The notes below the pieces were generated by a model that saw only the letters and a program-made list of their open reading frames with translations, was not told where the DNA came from and made no database searches. The translations under genes and the position numbers were made by a program. Source: MH13 sp040219355 (lineage in GTDB: Bacteria; Pseudomonadota; Alphaproteobacteria; Rhizobiales; MH13). From it: a stretch of DNA of 64,000 nucleotides. Within the stretch, counting starts at the first letter, position 1. Every line of letters begins with the position of its first letter. Of this stretch, positions 52,600-59,892 are shown one piece after another. The stretch lies in NCBI GenBank assembly GCA_040219355.1, contig JAVJSN010000013.1:1-64000 (forward strand), given 5' to 3'.

Positions 52600-53163
52600 T
52601 CAGAGCTGCACCCAGTCTTCAGGCGGTTTGCCTTTGCCGGGGTGAACTTCGCCGCAATTGGGGCATGTGCGCGCTTCTATGCTGTTATGGAAGGCGTCAT
52701 AGATTTTTGGCAACGCCGTAACGATGCCTTCTGGGCCGTCTAAAGCGACCTCCTCGCGGTGAACCAGTCCTTGGCAGTTGAAGCAATACCACTCAAAGCC
52801 CTCTTTCATACCGGGTTGACGCGGCGCCTCGACAACAATGCCGACCGACCCTTCCTGGGGTCGCTGTGGGGCGTGGCGAACATGCGGCGGCAGCAAAAAC
52901 ACTTCGCCTTCGCGCACCGGCACATCATAGATTTTGCCGCCATCGGCGATCTTCAGCATCATGTCGCCTTTCTGCTGGAAGAACCATTCCTCGACGGGAT
53001 CATCGTGAAAATCGACGCGGGTGTTTGGCCCGCCGACGACCATGACGATCATGTTGCCTTCCTTGTGCAAAAGCTGGTTGCCGACAGGCGGGCGCAACTT
53101 GTCAGCGTTGTCTTCGACCCATTTCTTGAAGTTGAAGGGCTTCAACGTTGGATGTTCGCTCAT
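52600..53163 (-). CDS. nbaC: 3-hydroxyanthranilate 3,4-dioxygenase
   Basis: A 187-residue cupin that opens 3-hydroxyanthranilate with O2 to 2-amino-3-carboxymuconate semialdehyde. The N-terminus FNFKKWVEDNADKLRPPVGN, the iron site in RVDFHDDPVEEWFFQ (His and Glu) and LLPPHVRHAPQRP (His) match the bacterial enzyme. The C-terminal rubredoxin-like metal site is intact (CFNCQG and CPNCGE). ATG 53163 is taken because GGGAGGAG is directly upstream; ATG 53178 is less likely. Operator-like palindrome at 53266-53286. Confidence 0.93.
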   Translation of the reverse strand: MSEHPTLKPFNFKKWVEDNADKLRPPVGNQLLHKEGNMIVMVVGGPNTRVDFHDDPVEEWFFQQKGDMMLKIADGGKIYDVPVREGEVFLLPPHVRHAPQRPQEGSVGIVVEAPRQPGMKEGFEWYCFNCQGLVHREEVALDGPEGIVTALPKIYDAFHNSIEARTCPNCGEVHPGKGKPPEDWVQL

Positions 53164-53265
53164 GATCTCCTCCCGCATGGTGCATTGTTCGCTGCTGCAA
53201 CACTGCTTTCAAGACCAAAGCGTAGGAGAAATGGGCACAAAGCAATATTTGTTTCCGGGAAAGTG

Positions 53266-53286
53266 GATATCAGTATTCCTGATATC
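53266..53286. promoter_or_regulatory. Operator-like palindrome, copy 1 (kynurenine cluster)
   Basis: GATATCAG-TATTC-CTGATATC is a perfect 8-5-8 palindrome, about 100 bases upstream of the dioxygenase start. It is the best copy of a GATATC-N9-GATATC element seen three times in this cluster. Confidence 0.7.
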
Positions 53287-53343
53287 TGATCGGCCCAGAA
53301 ATTGACCCAGAAACAGCTACGTCGTGCTGCTGATGGCCTCGAG

Positions 53344-54297
53344 CTAGAGTTGGAGGCCGCAGCCTTCGAAGGCAGCTTTGGTGGTCGCTTTTTCTGCCTC
53401 GGTCAATTCCAGCATTGGGTGACGCACGCGACCGCCAACCTGACCGAGAAGCTCCTGCCAACACTTTCCGTGGGCGGTTGGCTTACTGCCTGGCTTCGTG
53501 GTGCGGATGGCATCACGTACAGGCTGCAAGCTATCACGCACGCGCCTGGCGGCATCAAAGTTCCCGGCAAAGGCAAGCTGGGTGTATTCGTGCATACGGC
53601 GGTCATTCTTGGTTTGCAGCTGATAAGGCGGCGAGGAGCACAGATAAAGCTGCCAGCCAAGCTCCTCAATATTGTCCAACCAGTCATCTTCAGCCGACGT
53701 TGAGACCAAGATCTTGTCGCCGACCATCTGCGTCAGGCGGGCATAAATCTCCCGTGGAACGGAGTATTTGATCGCCATGATGTTAGGCAGATCAGCGATG
53801 CGAGCGCAGGTTTCCGGCTCCATCAGGTAGCCGCTGTCGGGGTGGCTCCACATGGCAATGCCGATATCGAGGCGGTCGCAGAGAAATTTGTAGTAATTGT
53901 AGAGAACCTCGTCGCGGTCATGACAGAAGCTAAGCATCGGCGCGTGGACCACGACATAATCGGCACCACAATCTTGCGCGTGATGACCCAACTCCAGCAC
54001 TGTGTCGACGTTCTGGTCGGAGATCGACATGATCGTGCCAGCCTTGCCGCCGCATTCCTCCACCGCGATGGTCATGTTGCGTTTGCGCTCGTCCAATGAC
54101 ATCGACCAGAATTCACCCTGTTTGCCAGCGATGAACAGGCCCTGGATTTCTAGATCATCGATCCAGTGCCGGATGTTGCGGCGCAGCCCGGCTTCATTGA
54201 GATCCAGAGTGTCGTCAAAGGGGTTGAGAGCCGCCGCCCAGATGCCGCGCATCGTTTCGCGGGCATAAGCTTTGGCCTCGTTCTTGGCGTAGTTCAT
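53344..54297 (-). CDS. Dihydrodipicolinate synthase/N-acetylneuraminate lyase-family aldolase
   Basis: About 317 residues, a class I aldolase TIM barrel. MRGIWAAALNPFDDTLDL and FIAGKQGEFWSMSLDER match the family, and the Schiff-base lysine is in NIMAIKYSV. The catalytic tyrosine of the PYY motif is replaced (VVHAPMLSF), so it is not a normal DapA and probably acts as a hydratase-aldolase, lyase or decarboxylase on another substrate. Its position suggests a step of 3-hydroxyanthranilate breakdown. ATG 54297 gives a family-length protein; GTG 54360 is possible. Confidence 0.72.
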   Translation of the reverse strand: MNYAKNEAKAYARETMRGIWAAALNPFDDTLDLNEAGLRRNIRHWIDDLEIQGLFIAGKQGEFWSMSLDERKRNMTIAVEECGGKAGTIMSISDQNVDTVLELGHHAQDCGADYVVVHAPMLSFCHDRDEVLYNYYKFLCDRLDIGIAMWSHPDSGYLMEPETCARIADLPNIMAIKYSVPREIYARLTQMVGDKILVSTSAEDDWLDNIEELGWQLYLCSSPPYQLQTKNDRRMHEYTQLAFAGNFDAARRVRDSLQPVRDAIRTTKPGSKPTAHGKCWQELLGQVGGRVRHPMLELTEAEKATTKAAFEGCGLQL

Positions 54298-54406
54298 GGG
54301 CTTGGTTCCGTCACGAACGGCTTGGCTTAGATCACGCGGTGCGCCGTCGGATGTATTCACTAAGGCAGGCGTTGCACTGAAAAACCAATCACATTGACAG
54401 AAAGTG

Positions 54407-54427
54407 GATATCCAATATTTTGATATC
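54407..54427. promoter_or_regulatory. Operator-like palindrome, copy 2 (kynurenine cluster)
   Basis: GATATC-CAATATTTT-GATATC has the same six-nine-six spacing as copies 1 and 3. It is preceded by AAAGTG, as copy 1 is. It sits about midway between the divergent aldolase and aspartate-dehydrogenase-like genes, about 49 bases before the latter's start. Confidence 0.68.
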
Positions 54428-54475
54428 AGGGCGCCAATGAATTCCGATACGCTAACTCCAGATTAGGAGGTATCT

Positions 54476-55258
54476 ATGAAGATCGGCATCATCGGGGAGG
54501 GCGCGATTGGGCGATATGTGGCGGAAATTCTCCATGAACGCGGGTTCGGACCGCATGTGATCGTAACGCGATCCTGCCATCTGGATGAGACCTCTTCAGA
54601 CAGTATACCGCATGTCGGATCAGTTGCTGATCTACCAGCGGGCATCACGTTGATGGTGGAGTGTGGTGGACATGAGGCATTGGCCGAGCATGGCTGCGCC
54701 GTTCTCGAACTCGGGATTGATTTGATCACGATTTCGCTTGGCGCGTTGGCCGATCGGGTACTTGCCAAGAACCTTGCCGATGCAGCGCGTAGCGGCAAGG
54801 CGCAGCTTCATTTGGCCAGCGGTGCCATCGGCGCGCTCGACTGTCTTCAGGCGGCCAAAGTCGGGGGCCTTACCGAGGTGACGTATATTGGGCGCAAGCC
54901 ACCGCGCAGCTGGCTGGGCTCACCGGCGGAGACCCATCTTGACCTGGAAGGGCTGGAAGAGCCGACGATCCATTTTCAGGGCACCGCGCGGCAGGCAGCC
55001 ACCACCTATCCGAAGAACGCTAATGTTGCAGCTGCCGTTGCCCTGGCGGGTGCAGGGTTTGATGCCACTCAGGTCAAACTGATTGCCGATCCGACCATCA
55101 CCGCGAACACTCATGAAATTCACGCTGAGGGGGCATTCGGGCGGTTCTCTTTTCAGATCGAAGGCAAAGCCCTTCCGGACAATCCGCGCAGCTCGGCCCT
55201 GGCGGCGATGAGCGCAATTTCGGCCATCGAGCGACACATTGATCCGATAACGCTCTAA
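54476..55258 (+). CDS. L-aspartate dehydrogenase-family protein (NadX-like)
   Basis: A 260-residue NAD(P)-dependent enzyme. Rossmann motif GIIGEGAIGRYVAEIL, a VECGGHEAL segment, SGAIGALDC and ANTHEIHAEGAFGRF (catalytic His) are all characteristic of aspartate dehydrogenase. A perfect AGGAGGT (54465-54471) precedes ATG 54476. NadX makes iminoaspartate for quinolinate, but in this catabolic neighbourhood it may instead reduce or deaminate an amino-acid product. It is followed 9 bases later by the LysR gene. Confidence 0.8.
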   Translation: MKIGIIGEGAIGRYVAEILHERGFGPHVIVTRSCHLDETSSDSIPHVGSVADLPAGITLMVECGGHEALAEHGCAVLELGIDLITISLGALADRVLAKNLADAARSGKAQLHLASGAIGALDCLQAAKVGGLTEVTYIGRKPPRSWLGSPAETHLDLEGLEEPTIHFQGTARQAATTYPKNANVAAAVALAGAGFDATQVKLIADPTITANTHEIHAEGAFGRFSFQIEGKALPDNPRSSALAAMSAISAIERHIDPITL

Positions 55259-55267
55259 GGACTTCCG

Positions 55268-56233
55268 ATGGCCACACGCCATACCCGCATCGTCGAACGC
55301 GCACTGACCAGACTGAAGTTGCGTCAGCTGCGCTTGCTTGTTGCAGTCGGTCAGCATGGTAGCATTCAAAACGCTGCCCATGACCTGAGTATATCTCAGC
55401 CAGCAGCGACCAAAATGATCCAGGACCTGGAACTGGATTTCGAGGTCAAGCTGTTCGACCGGACAAATCGTGGCGTGGTGCCAACGGTGTTTGGCGAGTC
55501 GCTCATCCGCCATGGCAAGCTGATTTTTGCCCAGGTTTCCAACGCCGCTCAGGAGCTGGATGATCTGAGCGAAGGAAGCAGTGGCCGCGTTGTGGTTGGC
55601 ACGTTGCTGGCCGCTTCGCCCTCGCTGCTGCCGATGGCGGTCGAGCGGCTGTTGAAGGATCGCCCCAATGTCGCGATTAAGATCGTCGAGGGCACGAACG
55701 AGGTGTTGATGCCTGCGCTTCTTTCGGGCGAAATCGATATGGTCGTGGGTCGCCTGCCTAGCCATCGGCACCGCGAAAACATTACCCAGGAGAAGTTTTT
55801 CGACGAGCGCGTCGTGGCCGTTACCGGTATGCAGCACCCGCTTGCCAAGCAGGCTAACGTCTCCTTCGAGCAGCTTAAACCCTATGGATGGATCTTGCCT
55901 CCGGTCGAAACCACACTGCGCCGCCAGACCGATCAGTTTTTCATCCGGCAGGATCAATATGTGCCGCACTCGGCAATTGAGTCAGTGTCTTACTTGGCCA
56001 ACCGCTCTCTTCTCATGGCGCATAACTTGATTGGCCTCATGCCTGCCCATGTTGCCGCGCTGGATATCCAAGGCGGTCTTCTGGCGGGCATCGACTGGGT
56101 GGCTCCCTTTGGTGCTGGTCCCGTCGGCGTTTCCTACCGAGGCAAGCAAAGCCTTTCGCCTGCAGGCGGTACTTTTCTTGGTGCCTTGCGGTTGGCGGCC
56201 AGCGAGATTGGACGCTCACCTTCGGAAAGCTGA
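55268..56233 (+). CDS. LysR-family transcriptional regulator (GbpR-like)
   Basis: A 321-residue regulator. DNA-binding helix segment RQLRLLVAVGQHGSIQNAA and ISQPAATKMIQDLELDFEVKLF; effector domain with GRVVVGTLLAASPSLLP and EIDMVVGRLP. It is cotranscribed with the NadX-like gene and lies at the centre of the kynurenine cluster, so it is the natural candidate for binding the three GATATC-N9-GATATC elements, one of which overlaps its stop codon. Autoregulation through copy 2 is implied. Confidence 0.83.
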   Translation: MATRHTRIVERALTRLKLRQLRLLVAVGQHGSIQNAAHDLSISQPAATKMIQDLELDFEVKLFDRTNRGVVPTVFGESLIRHGKLIFAQVSNAAQELDDLSEGSSGRVVVGTLLAASPSLLPMAVERLLKDRPNVAIKIVEGTNEVLMPALLSGEIDMVVGRLPSHRHRENITQEKFFDERVVAVTGMQHPLAKQANVSFEQLKPYGWILPPVETTLRRQTDQFFIRQDQYVPHSAIESVSYLANRSLLMAHNLIGLMPAHVAALDIQGGLLAGIDWVAPFGAGPVGVSYRGKQSLSPAGGTFLGALRLAASEIGRSPSES

Positions 56234-56252
56234 TATCGCAGTTTCTGATACC
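56232..56252. promoter_or_regulatory. Operator-like palindrome, copy 3 (kynurenine cluster)
   Basis: GATATC-GCAGTTTCT-GATACC, one mismatch from the six-nine-six consensus. It lies about 80 bases before the aldehyde dehydrogenase start, partly overlapping the LysR stop codon. Confidence 0.6.
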
Positions 56253-56332
56253 AGTATTTGTTCAATTCGATTGTGGTAATTCCCGGCGCGCGGGACACTT
56301 TGCCGAAACGCAAAGACTGCACCGAGGCTGCA

Positions 56333-57769
56333 ATGAGCACCTATCCAGAACCCAAACTCTTCATTGATGGCGCATGGCGCAAAACGCCTGACACTCTGCC
56401 GGTCATCAATCCAGCCACCGAAGAAGAGATCGCGCGCCTGCCCCATGCCCGCTTGAGCGATCTGGAGGACGCGCTGAGTGCTGCGCAAACCGGGTTCGAC
56501 ATCTGGCGCAAAACGCCGCCGCGCACGCGCGCCGACATCATCCTGCGGGCAGCCGCAATCATGCGTGAGCGACAGGAAGAGATAGCCCGGGCGATCACAA
56601 CGGAACATGGAAAGCCGCTGGCGCAGGCCCGGTTGGAGGTAATCCGTGGTGTTGAATTCTTTGAATGGGATGCAGGCGAAGCGATGCGGGCCTATGGCCG
56701 TGTCATCCCTTCGGCGCCCGGCAGCAAGATCTCTGTGCATCACCACCCCATCGGCGTGGTGGCGGCCTTCTCGCCCTGGAATTTCCCGATGAGCCAGCCG
56801 GCCCGCAAGATAGCTGGTGCGCTGGCCTCTGGCTGCTCGATCATTCTGAAAGCCGCCGAGGAAACCCCGGCCGGGGCAATTCACATCGTGCGTGCCTTTG
56901 AGGAGGCCGGCCTGCCAGCGGGTGTGCTGAACCTTGTTTTCGGCACACCGTCTGACATCTCGCAATTTCTGATCCCGCAACCGGCTGTGCGGCTGGTTGC
57001 GTTGACCGGGTCGACACGTGTGGGCCGACATCTGACGGAGCTTGCCGCACAAAGCGACACTCGCGTTCTGATGGAACTGGGTGGCCATGCGCCGGTCATC
57101 GTGTGCGAGGACACGGACGTGGATAAGGCGGCGATCAGCGGCGCGGTACGCAAGATGCGCAATGGAGGGCAGGTCTGCACCTCGCCGACGCGTTTTTTCG
57201 TTCATGAGAGCATTTTCGATGCGTTTGTCGACAGGTTCACCGAACGTGCAGCGGCCACTGTTGTTGGCAACGGGATGGAAGATGGTGTGGAGATGGGCCC
57301 GCTGGCCAATGCGCGGCGTGTTCCCTTCCTTGCCGGATTGGTGGAGGATGCGGTGGCGCAAGGGGCAAACGTTCGCACCGGCGGTAAGCGCCACGGCGAG
57401 AAAGGCTATTTCTTCCAGCCGACTGTGCTGACCCATGTGCCTGGGACGGCCACGATCATGCAGGAGGAGCCGTTCGGCCCGATTGCCATTCTCAATCCGG
57501 TGAAAAATCTCGATGAAGCCATCACAGCAGCCAACAGCGTTCCCTATGGTCTGGCGGGCTATGGTTTCACCAACCGCGCCGATTACATCACGCGCATGGT
57601 CGACGAGGTGGAGGTGGGCAATTTTTCCATCAACACATTGGAAGCTTCCTTGCCCGAAACGCCTTTTGGCGGAGTCAAATCCAGCGGTTACGGGCGTGAA
57701 GGCGGCACCGAAGGGCTGGAAAGTTATATGACAACCAAGAATGTTTGGCATAGCGCTGAAATAGCTTAA
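56333..57769 (+). CDS. NAD(P)-dependent aldehyde dehydrogenase
   Basis: A 478-residue ALDH superfamily enzyme. Cofactor segment FSPWNFPMSQPARKIAGALA, catalytic Glu in VLMELGGHAPV and nucleophile Cys282 in GGQVCTSPTRF. The C-terminal FGGVKSSGYGREGG is typical. The closest general types are succinate-semialdehyde and 2-aminomuconate-semialdehyde dehydrogenases. Given the dioxygenase and kynureninase beside it, oxidation of 2-aminomuconate semialdehyde is attractive but not proven. ATG 56333 has GAGG upstream; an in-frame start at 56258 lies in the operator region and is rejected. Confidence 0.82.
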   Translation: MSTYPEPKLFIDGAWRKTPDTLPVINPATEEEIARLPHARLSDLEDALSAAQTGFDIWRKTPPRTRADIILRAAAIMRERQEEIARAITTEHGKPLAQARLEVIRGVEFFEWDAGEAMRAYGRVIPSAPGSKISVHHHPIGVVAAFSPWNFPMSQPARKIAGALASGCSIILKAAEETPAGAIHIVRAFEEAGLPAGVLNLVFGTPSDISQFLIPQPAVRLVALTGSTRVGRHLTELAAQSDTRVLMELGGHAPVIVCEDTDVDKAAISGAVRKMRNGGQVCTSPTRFFVHESIFDAFVDRFTERAAATVVGNGMEDGVEMGPLANARRVPFLAGLVEDAVAQGANVRTGGKRHGEKGYFFQPTVLTHVPGTATIMQEEPFGPIAILNPVKNLDEAITAANSVPYGLAGYGFTNRADYITRMVDEVEVGNFSINTLEASLPETPFGGVKSSGYGREGGTEGLESYMTTKNVWHSAEIA

Positions 57770-57805
57770 GCCCGACGCGTTTCTCTGCCTTTTTCAGGAC
57801 GTTCC

Positions 57806-59002
57806 ATGACCGATTTCACCCAGACCCGCGCGATGTTCGATATTCCGGAGGGGATGATCTATCTGAACGGCAACTCGCTGGGACCGATGCCCAAGGCCGC
57901 GCCGCAGGCGATGGAACGTTTTCTCAATGATGAGTGGCGCACTGAACTGATCAAGGGCTGGAACACCAAGAACTGGTTCATGCAGACCAACACGCTGGGC
58001 GACCGGGTTGGACGGCTGATCGGTGCGCCTGCCGGCAGCACGGTCGTTGGCGATACGCTGTCGATCAGGGTTTTTCAGGCGGTTGCCGCTGGCATGGCTC
58101 TGGTGCCGGACCGGAAGGTCATTCTCTCTGACAATGGTAATTTTCCGACCGACCTCTACATGGTCGAAGGCTTGATGAAGCTGAAGGATGCCGGGTACGA
58201 ACTGCGCATCCCCGACCCTGAAGCGGTGCTCGACCAGATCAGCGAAGAGGTTGCGATGGTGATGCTCACCGAAGTGGACTATCGCACCGGTCGCCGGCAC
58301 GACATGAAGGCGATCATCGACAAGGCCCACCGGCATGGTGCGGTGGTGGTGTGGGACCTGGCGCATTCAGCCGGCGCAGTTCCGGTCGATGTCGGCGCTC
58401 TGGACACTGATTTCGCGGTTGGCTGCACCTACAAATATCTCAATGGTGGACCAGGTTCGCCAGCCTTCATCCATGTTGCGCCGCGGCTGCTGGCTGTGGT
58501 CGAACCGGCTCTGTCAGGCTGGTACGCCCATGAGGCACCGTTCGCCTTCGATACCGATTTTCGCCCGATGCCCGGCGCCATAGAGCGGATGCGGATCGGC
58601 ACACCCTCCATCGCCGCCTTTGCCCTGCTGGAAGCAGCGCTCGACATCTGGGAGGAAGTCGACATGGCAGATCTGCACCAGGCATCCATTGAACTCAGCG
58701 AGTTGTTTATTCATGAGGTTGAGGCGCGCTGCCCTGGTGTGACGTTTGCCGGGCCGCGTGATCCGCTGGCGCGCGGCAGTCATGTGGCGTTCCGTTTTGA
58801 GCATGGCTATGCCTGCATGCAGGCGCTGATTGCGCATAAAGTCATCGGTGATTTTCGCGCGCCCGATGTGATGCGCTTCGGGGTCACGCCGCTGTTCATT
58901 GGCAGGGATGATATTGCCAAAGCGGTCGACACGATGGAAACCATCCTGAAGAACGAGACCTGGCGCGAGGAACGCTTTCAGACCCGCTCGAGGGTTACCT
59001 GA
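57806..59002 (+). CDS. kynU: Kynureninase
   Basis: A 398-residue PLP enzyme that cleaves kynurenine or 3-hydroxykynurenine to (3-hydroxy)anthranilate and alanine. The N-terminal IYLNGNSLGPMPKAA, VVWDLAHSAGAVPVDV and the PLP lysine near residue 209 in GCTYKYLNGGPGSPAF are diagnostic. AGGA precedes ATG 57806. It is probably cotranscribed with the aldehyde dehydrogenase (36-base gap). Its product feeds the dioxygenase at 52600-53163. No tryptophan dioxygenase, formamidase or kynurenine monooxygenase is present here. Confidence 0.93.
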   Translation: MTDFTQTRAMFDIPEGMIYLNGNSLGPMPKAAPQAMERFLNDEWRTELIKGWNTKNWFMQTNTLGDRVGRLIGAPAGSTVVGDTLSIRVFQAVAAGMALVPDRKVILSDNGNFPTDLYMVEGLMKLKDAGYELRIPDPEAVLDQISEEVAMVMLTEVDYRTGRRHDMKAIIDKAHRHGAVVVWDLAHSAGAVPVDVGALDTDFAVGCTYKYLNGGPGSPAFIHVAPRLLAVVEPALSGWYAHEAPFAFDTDFRPMPGAIERMRIGTPSIAAFALLEAALDIWEEVDMADLHQASIELSELFIHEVEARCPGVTFAGPRDPLARGSHVAFRFEHGYACMQALIAHKVIGDFRAPDVMRFGVTPLFIGRDDIAKAVDTMETILKNETWREERFQTRSRVT

Positions 59003-59128
59003 TCGATAGGGAACAGACAGCGAGCAACATGCCATTGGTTCAATTGCGTTTGGCCCTGTGCCTGCGAGCAATAGCTGGGTGTTGCAAGATCAACTCTTCA
59101 TTCTGCCGCGGCTTTTAACACGCGGCGT

Positions 59129-59887
59129 TTAGGCGGCAAAAACAGTGATTGCTGCGCGCGCCAGCAAAGCAACGCTTGCCAAAACACAGAGCCCCAAAAC
59201 GGCTGGCCGCAGCCAAGGCGCTGATCGTGGATCGGCGATGACAAAGCGCGCGGCGTAAAACCCAAAAAGGACCGCCGGGATCAGCGCCAGGCCACGCACC
59301 ATGTCTGGAACGCCGAAGCGACCGAAGATCGTCAATGAGACAAGCGAGACGCAGGCACCCAACAGCAGAACGGCATTCATGGTCGCGCGTAGTTGGTTGG
59401 GTGGCATGTTCTGCAAAGCAATCGCAAATGGCGGCGCTCCAACCGATGTGAGGGTTCCCATGAAACCAGAAAGCACACCTGCGATGGCTGCGCTCGTCAT
59501 GCTGGGCTTAATGGCTGGGCCGAACAATGACATGGCCACGGCGAGCAAAACCAAAACGGCAAAGAGAGTTTGAAACAGTGTGGGTGATAGGCTGGCCAGA
59601 AGCGATGCTGCGAGGATAGCCGCGGGAAGGCGCCCGGCGATGCCTGCGGCCACAAAGGATCGGTCGATGTGCTTTACATCGCGCGCAGCGGACAAAAAAC
59701 TGATCATGATGCCAAGAAAAATGATCGTGCCTGGAACGAATTTGGGATCGATCAGCAGCATCACCGGCGCTGCAATCAGGCCAAACCCTATGCCGGTTGA
59801 GGACTGGACAATAGCGGCAAAAACCACCGCCACAAAGCCTGCGGCAAAGGCTGCAGATAGTATTCCACCATCACTGAGAAGCTCCAT
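59129..59887 (-). CDS. TauE/SafE-family membrane transporter
   Basis: A 252-residue permease with about eight helices of the sulfite exporter TauE/SafE family. It has SSTGIGFGLIAAPVMLLIDP and GVLSGFMGTLTSVGAPPFAI. It is unlike the copy at 39131-40069 in length and sequence. It lies 5 bases after the stop of the peptide transporter ATPase gene on the same strand, so it may be the last gene of that operon. Confidence 0.8.
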   Translation of the reverse strand: MELLSDGGILSAAFAAGFVAVVFAAIVQSSTGIGFGLIAAPVMLLIDPKFVPGTIIFLGIMISFLSAARDVKHIDRSFVAAGIAGRLPAAILAASLLASLSPTLFQTLFAVLVLLAVAMSLFGPAIKPSMTSAAIAGVLSGFMGTLTSVGAPPFAIALQNMPPNQLRATMNAVLLLGACVSLVSLTIFGRFGVPDMVRGLALIPAVLFGFYAARFVIADPRSAPWLRPAVLGLCVLASVALLARAAITVFAA

Positions 59888-59892
59888 TGCGA

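Noticed and set aside
54476..55258. NadX as evidence of a de novo NAD biosynthesis operon
   Set aside because: No NadA or NadC gene accompanies it, and the surrounding aldolase, dehydrogenase and kynureninase genes favour catabolism.
56216..57751. Long minus-strand open frame (about 511 codons) opposite the aldehyde dehydrogenase gene
   Set aside because: It is the antisense of a clear ALDH with intact active-site motifs, and has no family resemblance or ribosome site.
59106..59127. GCCGCG/CGCGGC hairpin as a terminator between kynureninase and TauE genes
   Set aside because: Stem of six base pairs with a long loop and no T-tract in either direction; too weak to call.
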